In this document: in pieces, positions 56,512-64,000 of the stretch
Position numbering within the stretch: position 1 is the stretch's first letter
Layout of the letters: each line of letters opens with the position of its first letter
Source: Microvelia longipes
Lineage: Eukaryota; Arthropoda; Insecta; Hemiptera; Veliidae
Length of the DNA: 64,000 nt
Direction: 5' to 3'
Assembly: GCA_018340805.1 (NCBI GenBank)
Contig: JACMZG010001863.1
Location: 53,550,906-53,614,905 of the forward strand
Notes under the pieces: generated by a model
What the model was told of the DNA's origin: nothing
What the model saw: the letters and a program-made list of their open reading frames with translations, nothing else
Databases searched by the model: none
Translations under genes and position numbers: made by a program

Positions 56512-57900
56512 AACGGGTACGGGGTACCTCGGAACATTTCCTCGTCATATTGAATTTCCTACGCTTCGGACTCGCTCCGCGCGTCTTTAGAAGATAAAAA
56601 TCACCGTATGCAAACCGCAACACATCCTCTGTTGGTTATCTTCGTTGACAAACATTAAATACATTCGTTTAATTTCAAACGGTCACCTATCCAGGAACTG
56701 AATTCGCTCGATTCTGCTTTATATTTCGATCCGACAAAAACCGTGGGTTTCTTACCGATAAACTTAGTATCTGGCACAATTACATTGTGTCATATATTAC
56801 GTTAATGGTACGGAAATAAATCATTAATAAACTTGTGCAATTTGATTTAAACAATTTTTAAAAACATATACAAGTCATTTGATGAAAATTGAAACAAAAA
56901 TTTTTTATAGGGACCTCTATTTTAAATATTCAAGCTTTTGAGGAGGAATAGGTCCTAATTAATACAAAAAAAAACTAATTGTGCCGAGCTTTCGATATAA
57001 TTTAATCTTTTTCAAGGCTTAACATATTAAATAATAACAAAAACAGTTACATGGTGGTTTACATTAGATGTTTGGACAACAACTAGAGTAACAGACAAAT
57101 AATACCGTTAAAAACAAAAAAGGTAACAATGTTATTGAGTTAAATTAAGTTCTAAACAAAGATCTACAGTTAAAAATTCCTATGTTGGGGCAAGACCCTC
57201 TTAAATAAATAAATCTTTACTGCCAAATGTTATTGATTATGATTGCAATCATATATATATATAAATGTTACTAATAATATGGTTATCTACTAATAATATA
57301 TAATTCAAAATATCATTGCACTAATTATTTTTAAATGGAGGTAACAAAAAGGTAACAAATCTTGAAAAAGATTAAATTATATCGAAAGCTCGGCAAAATT
57401 AGTTTTTTTGTATTAATTAGGACCTATTCCTCCTCAAAAGCTTGAATATGAAAATTGAACTAATTCTGATAGGGAGCTAAAACTCTAGTTGGTTCAATAC
57501 ATTTATGACTATATGGGAGCTTAAACATTAAAAAAAGTTTTTCGAGTTAAATTTAACTTATTAATCGAATTTTATTTTTGTTCTGTACTTATTTACTTAT
57601 AATTAATGGACGTTATAAAAAATATAAAAAAAAATATAAAAAAAAATATTTCGCATAGCACAAGTAGCCTTAAAAATTCAGTTTGGTGCAAAGTTTCATT
57701 TCTCTAGCATAAATACACTGGGGGCTACGATGATATCTGACACACACACCCATAAGCACACACAGACAGATAACTTTGTGAAAACCACTCAGGTAGTCTT
57801 ACTACACCTGAAACGAATAATTTAGATAGGTGCAGACCCGGATTTGGATTTTTAGTGCCAACACAATACTTTTTCTTAAAACTACGGTATAAATGAGATA
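56512..57900 (+). repeat. Family A dispersed repeat with nested fold-back, in intron
   Basis: Head CGGGTACGGGGTACCTCGGA, GGACTCGCTCCGCGCGTC, CGGTCACCTATCCAGGAACT, CGCTCGATTCTGC, then the insertion at 56922-57448, then TTGAACTAATTCTGATAGGG, TCATTTCTCTAGCATAAATA, ACACACAGACAGATAAC, GAAAACCACTCAGGTAGTC, CCCGGATTTGGATTTTTAGT. One of the most complete copies here. It is antisense to the gene. Confidence 0.8.
56922..57448. mobile_element. Family E fold-back MITE nested in family A
   Basis: ATATTCAAGCTTTTGAGGAG, GAATAGGTCCTAATTAATAC, GCCGAGCTTTCGATATAATT, TAATCTTTTTCAAG on the left is inverted on the right (57360-57448) over about 90 bp. The 350-bp centre has no coding region. Flanking AAAATTGAA occurs on both sides (56885-56893 and 57450-57458), but the left copy lies about 30 bp off the end, so the duplication is uncertain. 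Confidence 0.82.
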
Positions 57901-58071
57901 AAAAATAATTATTTGTATACTATAACACACGGCTTAAATCAGTCGACAACACGCCAAAAATCTGTGAGAGAATGAATTCTAATGGTTTAGACTGACTACA
58001 CCCCTTCCCCCTCTACTTGATGCCAACCTCGAGACAAAAAATTACCTTTTTCGTAAATAAAATCATAAAAA

Positions 58072-58316
58072 GGCAACACTGGTTTTAAAAATTTGTAACC
58101 TCGCGTCGCTTGTTCTCCCTATGGTACATTACGTAATTAACAACTTTAACTCCACTTAATGCATACTTTCGAACAAAGTTAAAGAAACACTTAGTAAGTT
58201 TAAAAGATACAACAATATTCCTATTTAAAAAGTAAATCAATAATTTAACAAAAAAATATATATCAAATAACAACAAATAATTTAATTCAAAGCATAACCT
58301 GACTTACAGTGTTGCC
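58072..58316. mobile_element. Possible small TIR element, GGCAACACTG ends
   Basis: GGCAACACTG at 58072-58081 is inverted as CAGTGTTGCC at 58306-58315. Arms are short, the interior is non-coding and no duplication was found. Low support. Confidence 0.35.
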
Positions 58317-58415
58317 AGAGTAAGGGTTTTTTTGTTACTTAAAATAAGGGATTTTTTGTTAAAAAAGAGGGTTGAAAGCATTTTGGCGGGCAGTCAACTC
58401 ATTTAAACTGTGTGC

Positions 58416-58732
58416 CATAGAGATATATACTAGAGGGGGCATTGCCTATCTCAATAAATTAAGAGGCCTGAAACATCATTTTGGGACTCTTAGGGGCCCT
58501 GTGTAACCTCATTGAAACCTCCTACAAGAGTAAGTTCAGGCTATAATAAATCAATTCATTTTGGCTTCCCGTACATATTTCGTGTTTGATTTGTATTTTT
58601 AACGTTCTACTATATAAGTAATTGTAATTTTGTACTGATTATTTGATTTTATTCATAAGCGAAGGTGTCACGTTACTTTTTTGATGTTTCAAAATTTATC
58701 CCTAAGGACCCTCTAGTAATAATATCTCCATG
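58416..58732 (-). mobile_element. Family B hAT-like MITE, copy 4, in intron
   Basis: CATAGAGATATATACTAGAG at the left and CTCTAGTAATAATATCTCCATG at the right, inverted relative to copies 1-3 (GGGGCCCTGTGTAACCTCAT, AGTAACGTG-like). Flanks CTGTGTGC / CTGTGTGT form an 8-bp duplication with one mismatch. Confidence 0.85.
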
Positions 58733-59464
58733 CTGTGTGTTATATAATAAAAGAGGGTTGATTTTTATTTATCTATTTAATTTACTTCTTTAAAAAATTA
58801 GGGTAAAATGAATGCAGGGGACAGACAGAGATAAGAGCATAATAATTATGAACATTATTCATCGGGCTAAGTCTTTAGAATCACAATGTCTAATAGTTTT
58901 TCGTCTGCCCGTCGTAATAATAGAAAATGTTTTACTATGATCTCTATATTTTAAATGAAAAATCATTTTTAAGAGAAACCCTAGATAAAGAGGCCCTTGT
59001 GAAATGAGGAGACATCTATTATTCATGATGACTTAAATGAAAAGACACAACTGCAGAAAAGGAAATTAAGTTAATAACTCTGAAACAAACACCAAAAAAG
59101 CTGCTGGATATGGAGCTTCTGACTTTGTCTTTTTTGGTGCTTCTTCAAATGGCTTCGAAAATATGGACTTTTAGATAGCATAACTCTGTGATAAAATTAT
59201 GAATAGCAATTCCTTTGAAGTCAGGTACTCTTTAGATTCTTAACTCTAAATGCAGATAGGTTGAGAGGAATTTAGGACCCTTGCATCATAGTGTGACATT
59301 TTGTGATCACAAAATGTCAAGAAGCTACGTGTTATTCCCAGGTTTCTAACATGCAATCCACTAGTGTGTGACGGGATTAGTATAAAATATGATTAGCAAG
59401 GGGCTATGATGTAAGTAAACCCAGGAGCACTCATCGTCTAGAATCCCCACGCACAAAGGAAGCA

Positions 59465-59840
59465 AGTGCACTGATAAACCTAGTATACTAAGGAAGTAAG
59501 AGTATAGATGAACCAAGTTCACTTAGGAAGTAAGATTACTGACGAACCAAGTGCACTATGAAAGTAAGCACTGATGGGCCAAGTACATTAAGGAAGTAAG
59601 AGTATAGATGAACCAAGTTCACTTAGGAAGTAAGATTACTGACGAACCAAGTGCACTATGAAAGTAAGCACTGATGGGCCAAGTAACTAAGGAAGTAAGA
59701 GTATAGATGAACCAAGTTCACTTAGGAAGTAAGATTACTGACGAACCAAGTGCACTATGAAAGTAAGCACTGATGGGCCAAGTACAGTGATGAAACAAGT
59801 AAGTGCACTAAGGAAGCAAGAGCACTGATGAACTCGTTGA
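59465..59840. repeat. 99-bp minisatellite in intron, about 3.5 copies
   Basis: The unit contains GGAAGTAAGAGTATAGATGA, ACCAAGTTCACTTAGGAAGT, AAGATTACTGACGAACCAAG, TGCACTATGAAAGTAAGCAC, TGATGGGCCAAGTA. The period is 99 (59493, 59592, 59691). Each unit is itself made of smaller related words (AAGTGCACTAAGGAAGTAAG), so this is a higher-order repeat. Confidence 0.93.
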
Positions 59841-60024
59841 GGACAAGTAGTTTCTTACTCCCACCCTACTACTACTGATGTGTTTGGTTACCTTTTTTGT
59901 CATATCTGTAAACAGTTTCTAAGTTTTGAGGGTGCAGAACACACGGAATTAATTTGTTGCGCACTAACATCCTCAAAATGGTGAAATCTTAAATTTAATG
60001 TAATGATAATGCATCAATGTATCA

Positions 60025-60213
60025 TTTGATACTACCAAATTCAGCAAATCATGAATAGTTAACACAAAATAAACTGTGGAATGTAACAAGCTAAATGAAA
60101 TGCTTCATCTGGGCAATGTTCATACAAAGGTATAAACAGTGCCCAAATGTAGCTTTGCATTTTGCTTGTTACATTTCCTAGGTGTCTTTTGCACAATTTA
60201 TATTGTGTCATCA
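60025..60213. mobile_element. Family H fold-back relative, next to a splice donor
   Basis: TCATTTGATACTACCAAATT, CATGAATAGTTAACACAA, AATGTAACAAGCTAAATG and then the inverted CATTTTGCTTGTTACATTTC, GGTGTCTTTTGCACAATTTA match the arms of 49555-50240. Shorter and diverged. It ends about 30 bases from the exon donor at 60243. Confidence 0.75.
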
Positions 60214-60243
60214 CTAAAATATTTGCGGCCGTTTGTAACTAAC

Positions 60244-60505
60244 CTGGTCCGCTTGGTCTGCCAGCTGCTGGATAACCCCCGGCTCCACCAGCTCCTGATG
60301 GGCCTCCAGATGGGTATCCACCCGCTCCACCAGCTCCAGATGGGCCTCCAGATGGATATCCCCCACCGGCTCCACCAGCTCCACCAGGTCCACCACCAGT
60401 ACTAGCTTCTCCATCGTACTTAACATCAGCATTATAACCTCCTTCATCCGCAGTGTATGTGACTGTTTGTCTTCTACCATCAGGTAATAATACTTGATAT
60501 TCACC
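60244..60505 (-). CDS. Cuticle protein gene, third visible exon (RR-2 second half and Gly-rich repeats)
   Basis: The acceptor is ATAATGTTTAG above 60505 and the donor GTTAGTTAC below 60244. It encodes GEYQVLLPDGRRQTVTYTAD followed by EGGYNADVKYDGEA, the second half of the RR consensus (G-x-Y-x-lPDGR-x-q-x-V-x-Y-x-AD...GYnAdVkY), closest to pro-resilin. Three near-identical modules of the type GGYPSGGPSGAGGAG follow, then GGYPAAGRPSGPG. The Tyr residues in GGY modules are the kind cross-linked as di-tyrosine in resilin (family knowledge). The exon ends in phase 1. Confidence 0.92.
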
Positions 60506-61362
60506 CTAAACATTATAATAGAAAGCTATATTGAAGACTATCATCTCATCATGAAGAAGGTTCCCTGTTGCACCATCTATAAGGCAACATCTCAAAGAGG
60601 TTTTCATCCATGCTTAGCTGTGTATTATTTTGGGAAAAATAAATACACAGGATGGTCCAACCCCCTCCCCTCCTTCTTAAATTTGAAACGTAATAAATAA
60701 ATATATGAAACTTGGGGTGCTATTTTGTGTGGAGGAAACTTCTTTTTAGTGGTATGTTTTTTTTCGGATTTTGCACAAAAACTGAGAAAAAGGTAAATTT
60801 GAAGATATAATTTTTTTTTTTGTTGATACACATAATTAATTTTATACGTTGACAAAATACCCTTCAACCTGCTGTCATTATTTTTTGTGTAATTATTAAC
60901 AGAAGTGAAAAACTATGAAAACAATCACCTCACTGGTTCTATTCATTTTCATAGTAATGAAGAAATGTTAAAACATTTAAAAAACTCATTATTAAAACAA
61001 TTGTCTAAAACGTATTCAATAAACAGACAAATTTTCTCAAACCATTGTTCTAGGATTATAAATCTAATGTATAATTGGAATGACAAGTTATAAACTAATT
61101 TAACTAATTGATTTATATAATTCCTTGTGTAGTTGTATAAGATTTTATTTCCCTCTTTTTAGTCGACGTGTGTGGAAGGTATACAAAAATTAATTTGTAT
61201 CGGTTAAAATTTAAAAAAAAAAGATTAATCAAAAACAATTATTTATTTCGTTACCAATTTATGAAAAAATATAGAATACTCGGTAAGGAAACGGAAAAAA
61301 TGTAGTTAAGGAGAAGGAAACTTACAATTAATTATATAACTAGTTTGATAATTTAATTTTAC
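60506..61362 (-). other. Second visible intron of the cuticle protein gene, 857 bp
   Basis: Starts with donor GTAAAATTAAATT below 61363 and ends with ATAATGTTTAG. AT-rich; no repeat or gene recognised. The plus-strand frame 60905-61093 has no family character. Confidence 0.85.
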
Positions 61363-61455
61363 CTTGACTGTTTTTCCATCACTTTCTGCTTTGTGAGAAT
61401 AATCGTTACCGCTCTCTGGATCCTTAACTTCGTAAGAGAAGCTAAATGGTTCAGG
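61363..61455 (-). CDS. Cuticle protein gene, second visible exon (RR-2 first half)
   Basis: A 93-bp exon, phase 0 on both sides, acceptor CTTTGTTCCAG and donor GTAAAATT. It encodes PEPFSFSYEVKDPESGNDYS then HKAESDGKTVK: the aromatic F-x-F-x-Y-x-V-x-D pattern with the DGKTV-G join that opens the extended Rebers-Riddiford domain. This is too short for long-frame searches and was found from the splice signals and the family pattern. Confidence 0.9.
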
Positions 61456-61495
61456 CTGGAACAAAGATAGAAACAATTAGACCGTAACACGTAAT

Positions 61496-61945
61496 CAGCT
61501 TATAAGATTTAATCGGCTTATGAGACGTGATCAGCTTATAAGACTTAATTGGCTTCAGCTTATAAGACTTAATCGGCTATGAGACGTGATCAGCTATAAG
61601 ACTTAATCGGCTTATGAGACGTGATCAGCTTATAAGACTTAATTGGCGAGACGATCAGCAGACTTAAGGCTTAGAGACGATCAGCTTATAAGATTGGCTT
61701 ATGAGGCGTGATCATATAAGGCTTATGAGACGGCAGCTTATGAGACGACCTTAATCGGCTTATGGCTTATAGACGATGATCAGCTTATCAGGCTTAATAA
61801 TCAGCTTATAAGACTTAATGCTTATGAGACGTAATCAGCTTATAAGACTTAATCGGCTTATGAGACGTGATCAGCTTATAAGACTTAATTGGCTTATGAG
61901 GTAATCAGCTTATAAGATAATCGGCTTATGAGACGTGATCAGCTT
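61496..61945. repeat. 36-bp minisatellite in intron, about 13 copies
   Basis: The unit reads CAGCTTATAAGACTTAATCG then GCTTATGAGACGTGAT. The middle (61640-61800) is heavily shuffled with many small deletions, while the ends are regular. It lies 40 bp upstream (in transcription) of the second visible exon. Confidence 0.93.
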
Positions 61946-63164
61946 AAGTCGTGATTATCCTTGAAATAGCCTTAAACTAAAGCCTACTACTAGACGAAGC
62001 CCAACTTACCTACGGGTGTTTCAAAAATAAAAACACTGTTTGTCTAGAGTAAAATTTCCTGAAGCGTTTAACTAAATTTAGTAATGCAACATTTCGCTAT
62101 CAGGTAAGTAGGTAGTTTAGAAAACCAGTAAAAATCGGTTGCTGAGTACCTCTAATTTTCTTCTCAACTTAGCACTCGCTTTGCTTGTCCCCTAAATATG
62201 AATGTCATAATAAACCGTAGCTTATCATGTCTTGTTACTTTAGCCTCGCTACGCGCGACCCTCGAATAATAAAATATACAATATCTCGGACGTGATAACG
62301 ATATCAATTTATTTTATATTAATCAATAACTTGAAAATAACCAAAACTACCCTGCCAAAAGTTAAAGAAAAATTAAAAGTAACCTGATTGTGCCAGTATT
62401 CAGGCAGACACTTACACAATATCAAATTGATCAAAAGGTTTTTTTTTCTCGTATAGTGAATTTTCGAAATAAAAAGTCATTCCGCATGATGATTTTCATG
62501 ATTCCTGGTTTCAGATTTTGTTGCAAACAAAGTATTCAAGATTTAGCCTATCAAGATTAATATGCTGTAAGTCAATTTTATTTATTATATATGCGTTTTA
62601 AATAAATGTACAGCATTGTTAAATAAAAGGCCAAGAGAGAAAATCTATTCAAAGAGTACAGGTTCAATATTCATGGCAAACTATTTTCATTTAATTACTA
62701 TATTTGGCAAACTTTTAAAACAAACTCAAACAAAATCGATAGCAATAATCAAATACCAATTAAAACCCAAAGATAAATAAAATTTCTGATAGAATCCCAG
62801 CAGAAACTTAGTTGTTTTTCTTTGGAAATTGGATCTAAAGTTGAAGCAACTCGACTCTTATTACAACTGGAAAACAATAGATATTCTAACTGTATAGATA
62901 AAAGTTGACTGGTAATCGAATAATTCAGTAAAAGAGTTTTAGATTTTATTTCTCTGCGTATTTGGGGAAAAATTAGATTACAGCGGTATTGTATCCAATT
63001 AGGTCAATGTAAAAGTTTTGAATTTGTTGTTCGATTTACCCTGGGAAAAAAATTTTCAATTATTTACCTCCAGAATTCTTTAACCATACTTTAATTCTTT
63101 AATTTGTTGGCTGTATTTTAAAAATGATTAACATTAATCCTTAATATATACCTACTATCCACCA

Positions 63165-63201
63165 ATATATTATATATATATATATAATATATTATATATA
63201 T

Positions 63202-63232
<31 letters not shown>
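63165..63232. repeat. (TA)n microsatellite
   Basis: TATATATA with TAATATAT interruptions. Confidence 0.96.
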
Positions 63233-63234
<2 letters not shown>

Positions 63235-63508
63235 GGTTATATTACCACTGATAATATTACCAAAATCAGGTAAAAGGGAATCTCGGAAATATTCCTCGTT
63301 ATATTATCTAAAGCTAGATAAATATTTAGAAAAATATAATAATAAAAGTGGTCCACTATTTATTCAATGTAATAAATGCATTTAAAATAATTTAAATGGT
63401 TATACTAATATTTTAATTTAAATTTAATATACGTTTTTTTAAAATACTTTAATGGATATGTTTAGGTAAAATATTTAATTGAGGAGTAATAAGTAATAAA
63501 GTATTTAC

Positions 63509-63775
63509 CGGTCCGTTCTCTTCGCCACCGGATCCGCTTGCTCCTGAAGCACCGCCTCCGGATGCTCCTCCGCCAAGAACACTTCCTCCGTACCCAGATC
63601 CACCAGCTGAAGGTGATCCGAACCCATTACCTCCACCGTTCCTTGGTGGCCCACTAGGATAGCCACCTCCTCCACCACTACCTGGATAACCGGAGTTTGG
63701 TGGTAGGTATTCAGATGGTCCGTCACATTGGACTAGATGTACTAAACTAATGGCAGCTAGTACCAGGCCTCCCAC
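63509..63775 (-). CDS. Cuticle protein gene, first visible exon (signal peptide end and Gly/Pro region)
   Basis: A 267-bp exon in phase 0. It starts directly after TTGTCTATAG, so the GTG (Val) at its 5' edge is not the initiator; the ATG must lie in an earlier exon, as is usual for cuticular protein genes, where exon 1 codes only a few residues. Residues VGGLVLAAISLVHLVQC form the hydrophobic core and end of a signal peptide, likely cut after QC. The mature part begins DGPSEYLPPNSGYPGSGGGG, and continues with Gly/Ser/Ala-rich sequence (VLGGGASGGGASGASGSGG) to EENGP, joining the RR domain. Confidence 0.9.
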
Positions 63776-64000
63776 CTATAGACAACATGAAATAAAACAC
63801 AACAATAAAATACACCATACGCAAACATGGTATAGCACTGCGTATAATTTAATCAATTATAGATTAACAGTTTTTTTTTTAAATTAAGTTATTAAATTGC
63901 ATAGAGAGCTTTATGAGTTTTCTTTTATTCTCTGAAATTTTAAACTAACGGAAGTATGGATATAATAATTATCAGATGGATATAATAAGAACGTTTATAA
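63776..64000 (-). other. Intron sequence upstream of the first visible cuticle exon
   Basis: Pyrimidine-rich sequence before the acceptor TTGTCTATAG. No ATG-bearing mini-exon with a fitting phase was found in these 225 bases. Confidence 0.5.

Larger units (their letters stand above)
55845..60243 (-). other. Third visible intron of the cuticle protein gene, 4.4 kb
   Basis: Bounded by GTTAGTTAC (donor, 60243 downwards) and TCTTTTACAG (acceptor). It contains family A (56512-57900), a fold-back element, a family B MITE, a 99-bp array and a family H relative that ends 30 bases from the donor. 55860-56510 and 58735-59460 have no recognised content. Confidence 0.85.
61456..63508 (-). other. First visible intron of the cuticle protein gene, 2.05 kb
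   Basis: Donor GTAAATACTTT below 63509 and acceptor CTTTGTTCCAG above 61455. It contains a 36-bp array (61496-61945), a TA tract (63165-63232) and decayed family A words near 62230 (CCTCGCTACGCGCGACCCTC) and 63268 (AAATCAGGTAAAAGGGAATC). 62290-63160 has no recognised content. Confidence 0.85.
55735..63775 (-). other. Pro-resilin-like RR-2 cuticular protein gene (span of visible exons)
   Basis: Four exons with GT...AG borders join in phase (0, 0, 1) into 243 residues plus TAA: 63775-63509, 61455-61363, 60505-60244 and 55844-55735. Order in the protein: signal peptide end, Gly/Pro/Ser region with SEYLPP, RR-2 chitin-binding domain split over exons two and three, three Gly-rich repeats, C-terminus QNYLPPGK. 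Such proteins are secreted to the cuticle, bind chitin and give elasticity. Introns are 2053, 857 and 4399 bp and hold a minisatellite each, MITEs and family A. The initiating exon, promoter and transcription start lie to the right of the window. Confidence 0.88.

Noticed and set aside
60139..60513. Frames of 88 and 99 codons overlapping the third cuticle exon
   Set aside because: They are other-phase or opposite-strand shadows of the Gly/Pro-rich exon.
60905..61093. Plus-strand frame of 62 codons inside an intron
   Set aside because: No similarity to a known family and no splice or repeat context; typical of chance in AT-rich DNA.
63773..63775. GTG as the start codon of the cuticle protein
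   Set aside because: It directly follows a splice acceptor (TTGTCTATAG), and eukaryotic cuticular proteins start at ATG; the residue is Val inside the signal peptide.
63818..63832. ATGTTTGCGTATG followed by GTGTATTTT on the minus strand as a mini first exon
   Set aside because: It would need a 40-base intron and would join the next exon in the wrong phase.

Overview
This window looks like non-coding-rich nuclear DNA from an arthropod, most likely an insect. The strongest argument is a gene on the minus strand (about 55735-63775) for a Gly/Pro-rich cuticular protein with a Rebers-Riddiford (RR-2, pro-resilin-like) chitin-binding domain, a family restricted to arthropods. The DNA is very AT-rich, has introns with GT/AG borders, and is crowded with SINEs, MITEs and minisatellites. 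I cannot name the order or species from sequence alone.

Only two genes are supported. (1) The last coding exon of a plus-strand gene at 39335-39457 encodes an acidic stretch followed by an IQ calmodulin-binding motif and a stop; it resembles the C-terminus of the neuromodulin/neurogranin-like 'igloo' proteins. Its upstream exons were not found. (2) Four minus-strand exons (63509-63775, 61363-61455, 60244-60505, 55735-55844) join in perfect phase into 243 residues: the end of a signal peptide, a Gly/Pro/Ser elastic region, the RR-2 domain, a Gly-rich repeat region and a YLPPGK C-terminus. The first exon with the ATG lies beyond the right edge. The two genes are convergent, with about 16 kb between their stop codons.

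Everything else is repeats and unassigned DNA. Dispersed families with several copies here are: a roughly 1 kb element starting near a GGTACGGGGTACCTCGGAAC-type head (family A, more than 15 whole or partial copies, often hosting nested insertions); a hAT-like MITE of about 320 bp with 8-bp target duplications (family B); a tRNA-derived SINE with AT-rich tails (SINE1, four copies); a second tRNA-derived SINE of about 535 bp (SINE2, two copies); a composite TIR element plus palindrome (family G, two copies); and several large fold-back elements. About twenty minisatellites with units from 17 to 99 bp are present; one 88-bp array (52862-54735) carries sequence homologous to the end of family B, so it appears to have grown out of a transposon terminus.

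The most interesting small signal is a hammerhead-ribozyme-like core on the minus strand at 46055-46120, of the type found in Penelope-like retroelements, with a second, more decayed one at 48477-48509. No rRNA, functional tRNA gene, CRISPR array or intact transposase/reverse transcriptase was seen.

Layout: 1-15200 dispersed repeats and a large fold-back; 15290-20150 three minisatellites; 20200-31600 family A/B copies and SINE1; 31900-38950 TA tracts, minisatellites, SINE2 and a CCAAC/GTTGG-rich block; 39335-39457 IQ exon; 39740-48500 very AT-rich with a 71-bp array and ribozyme-like motifs; 48780-55520 nested repeats; 55735-63775 the cuticle protein gene with repeat-filled introns.
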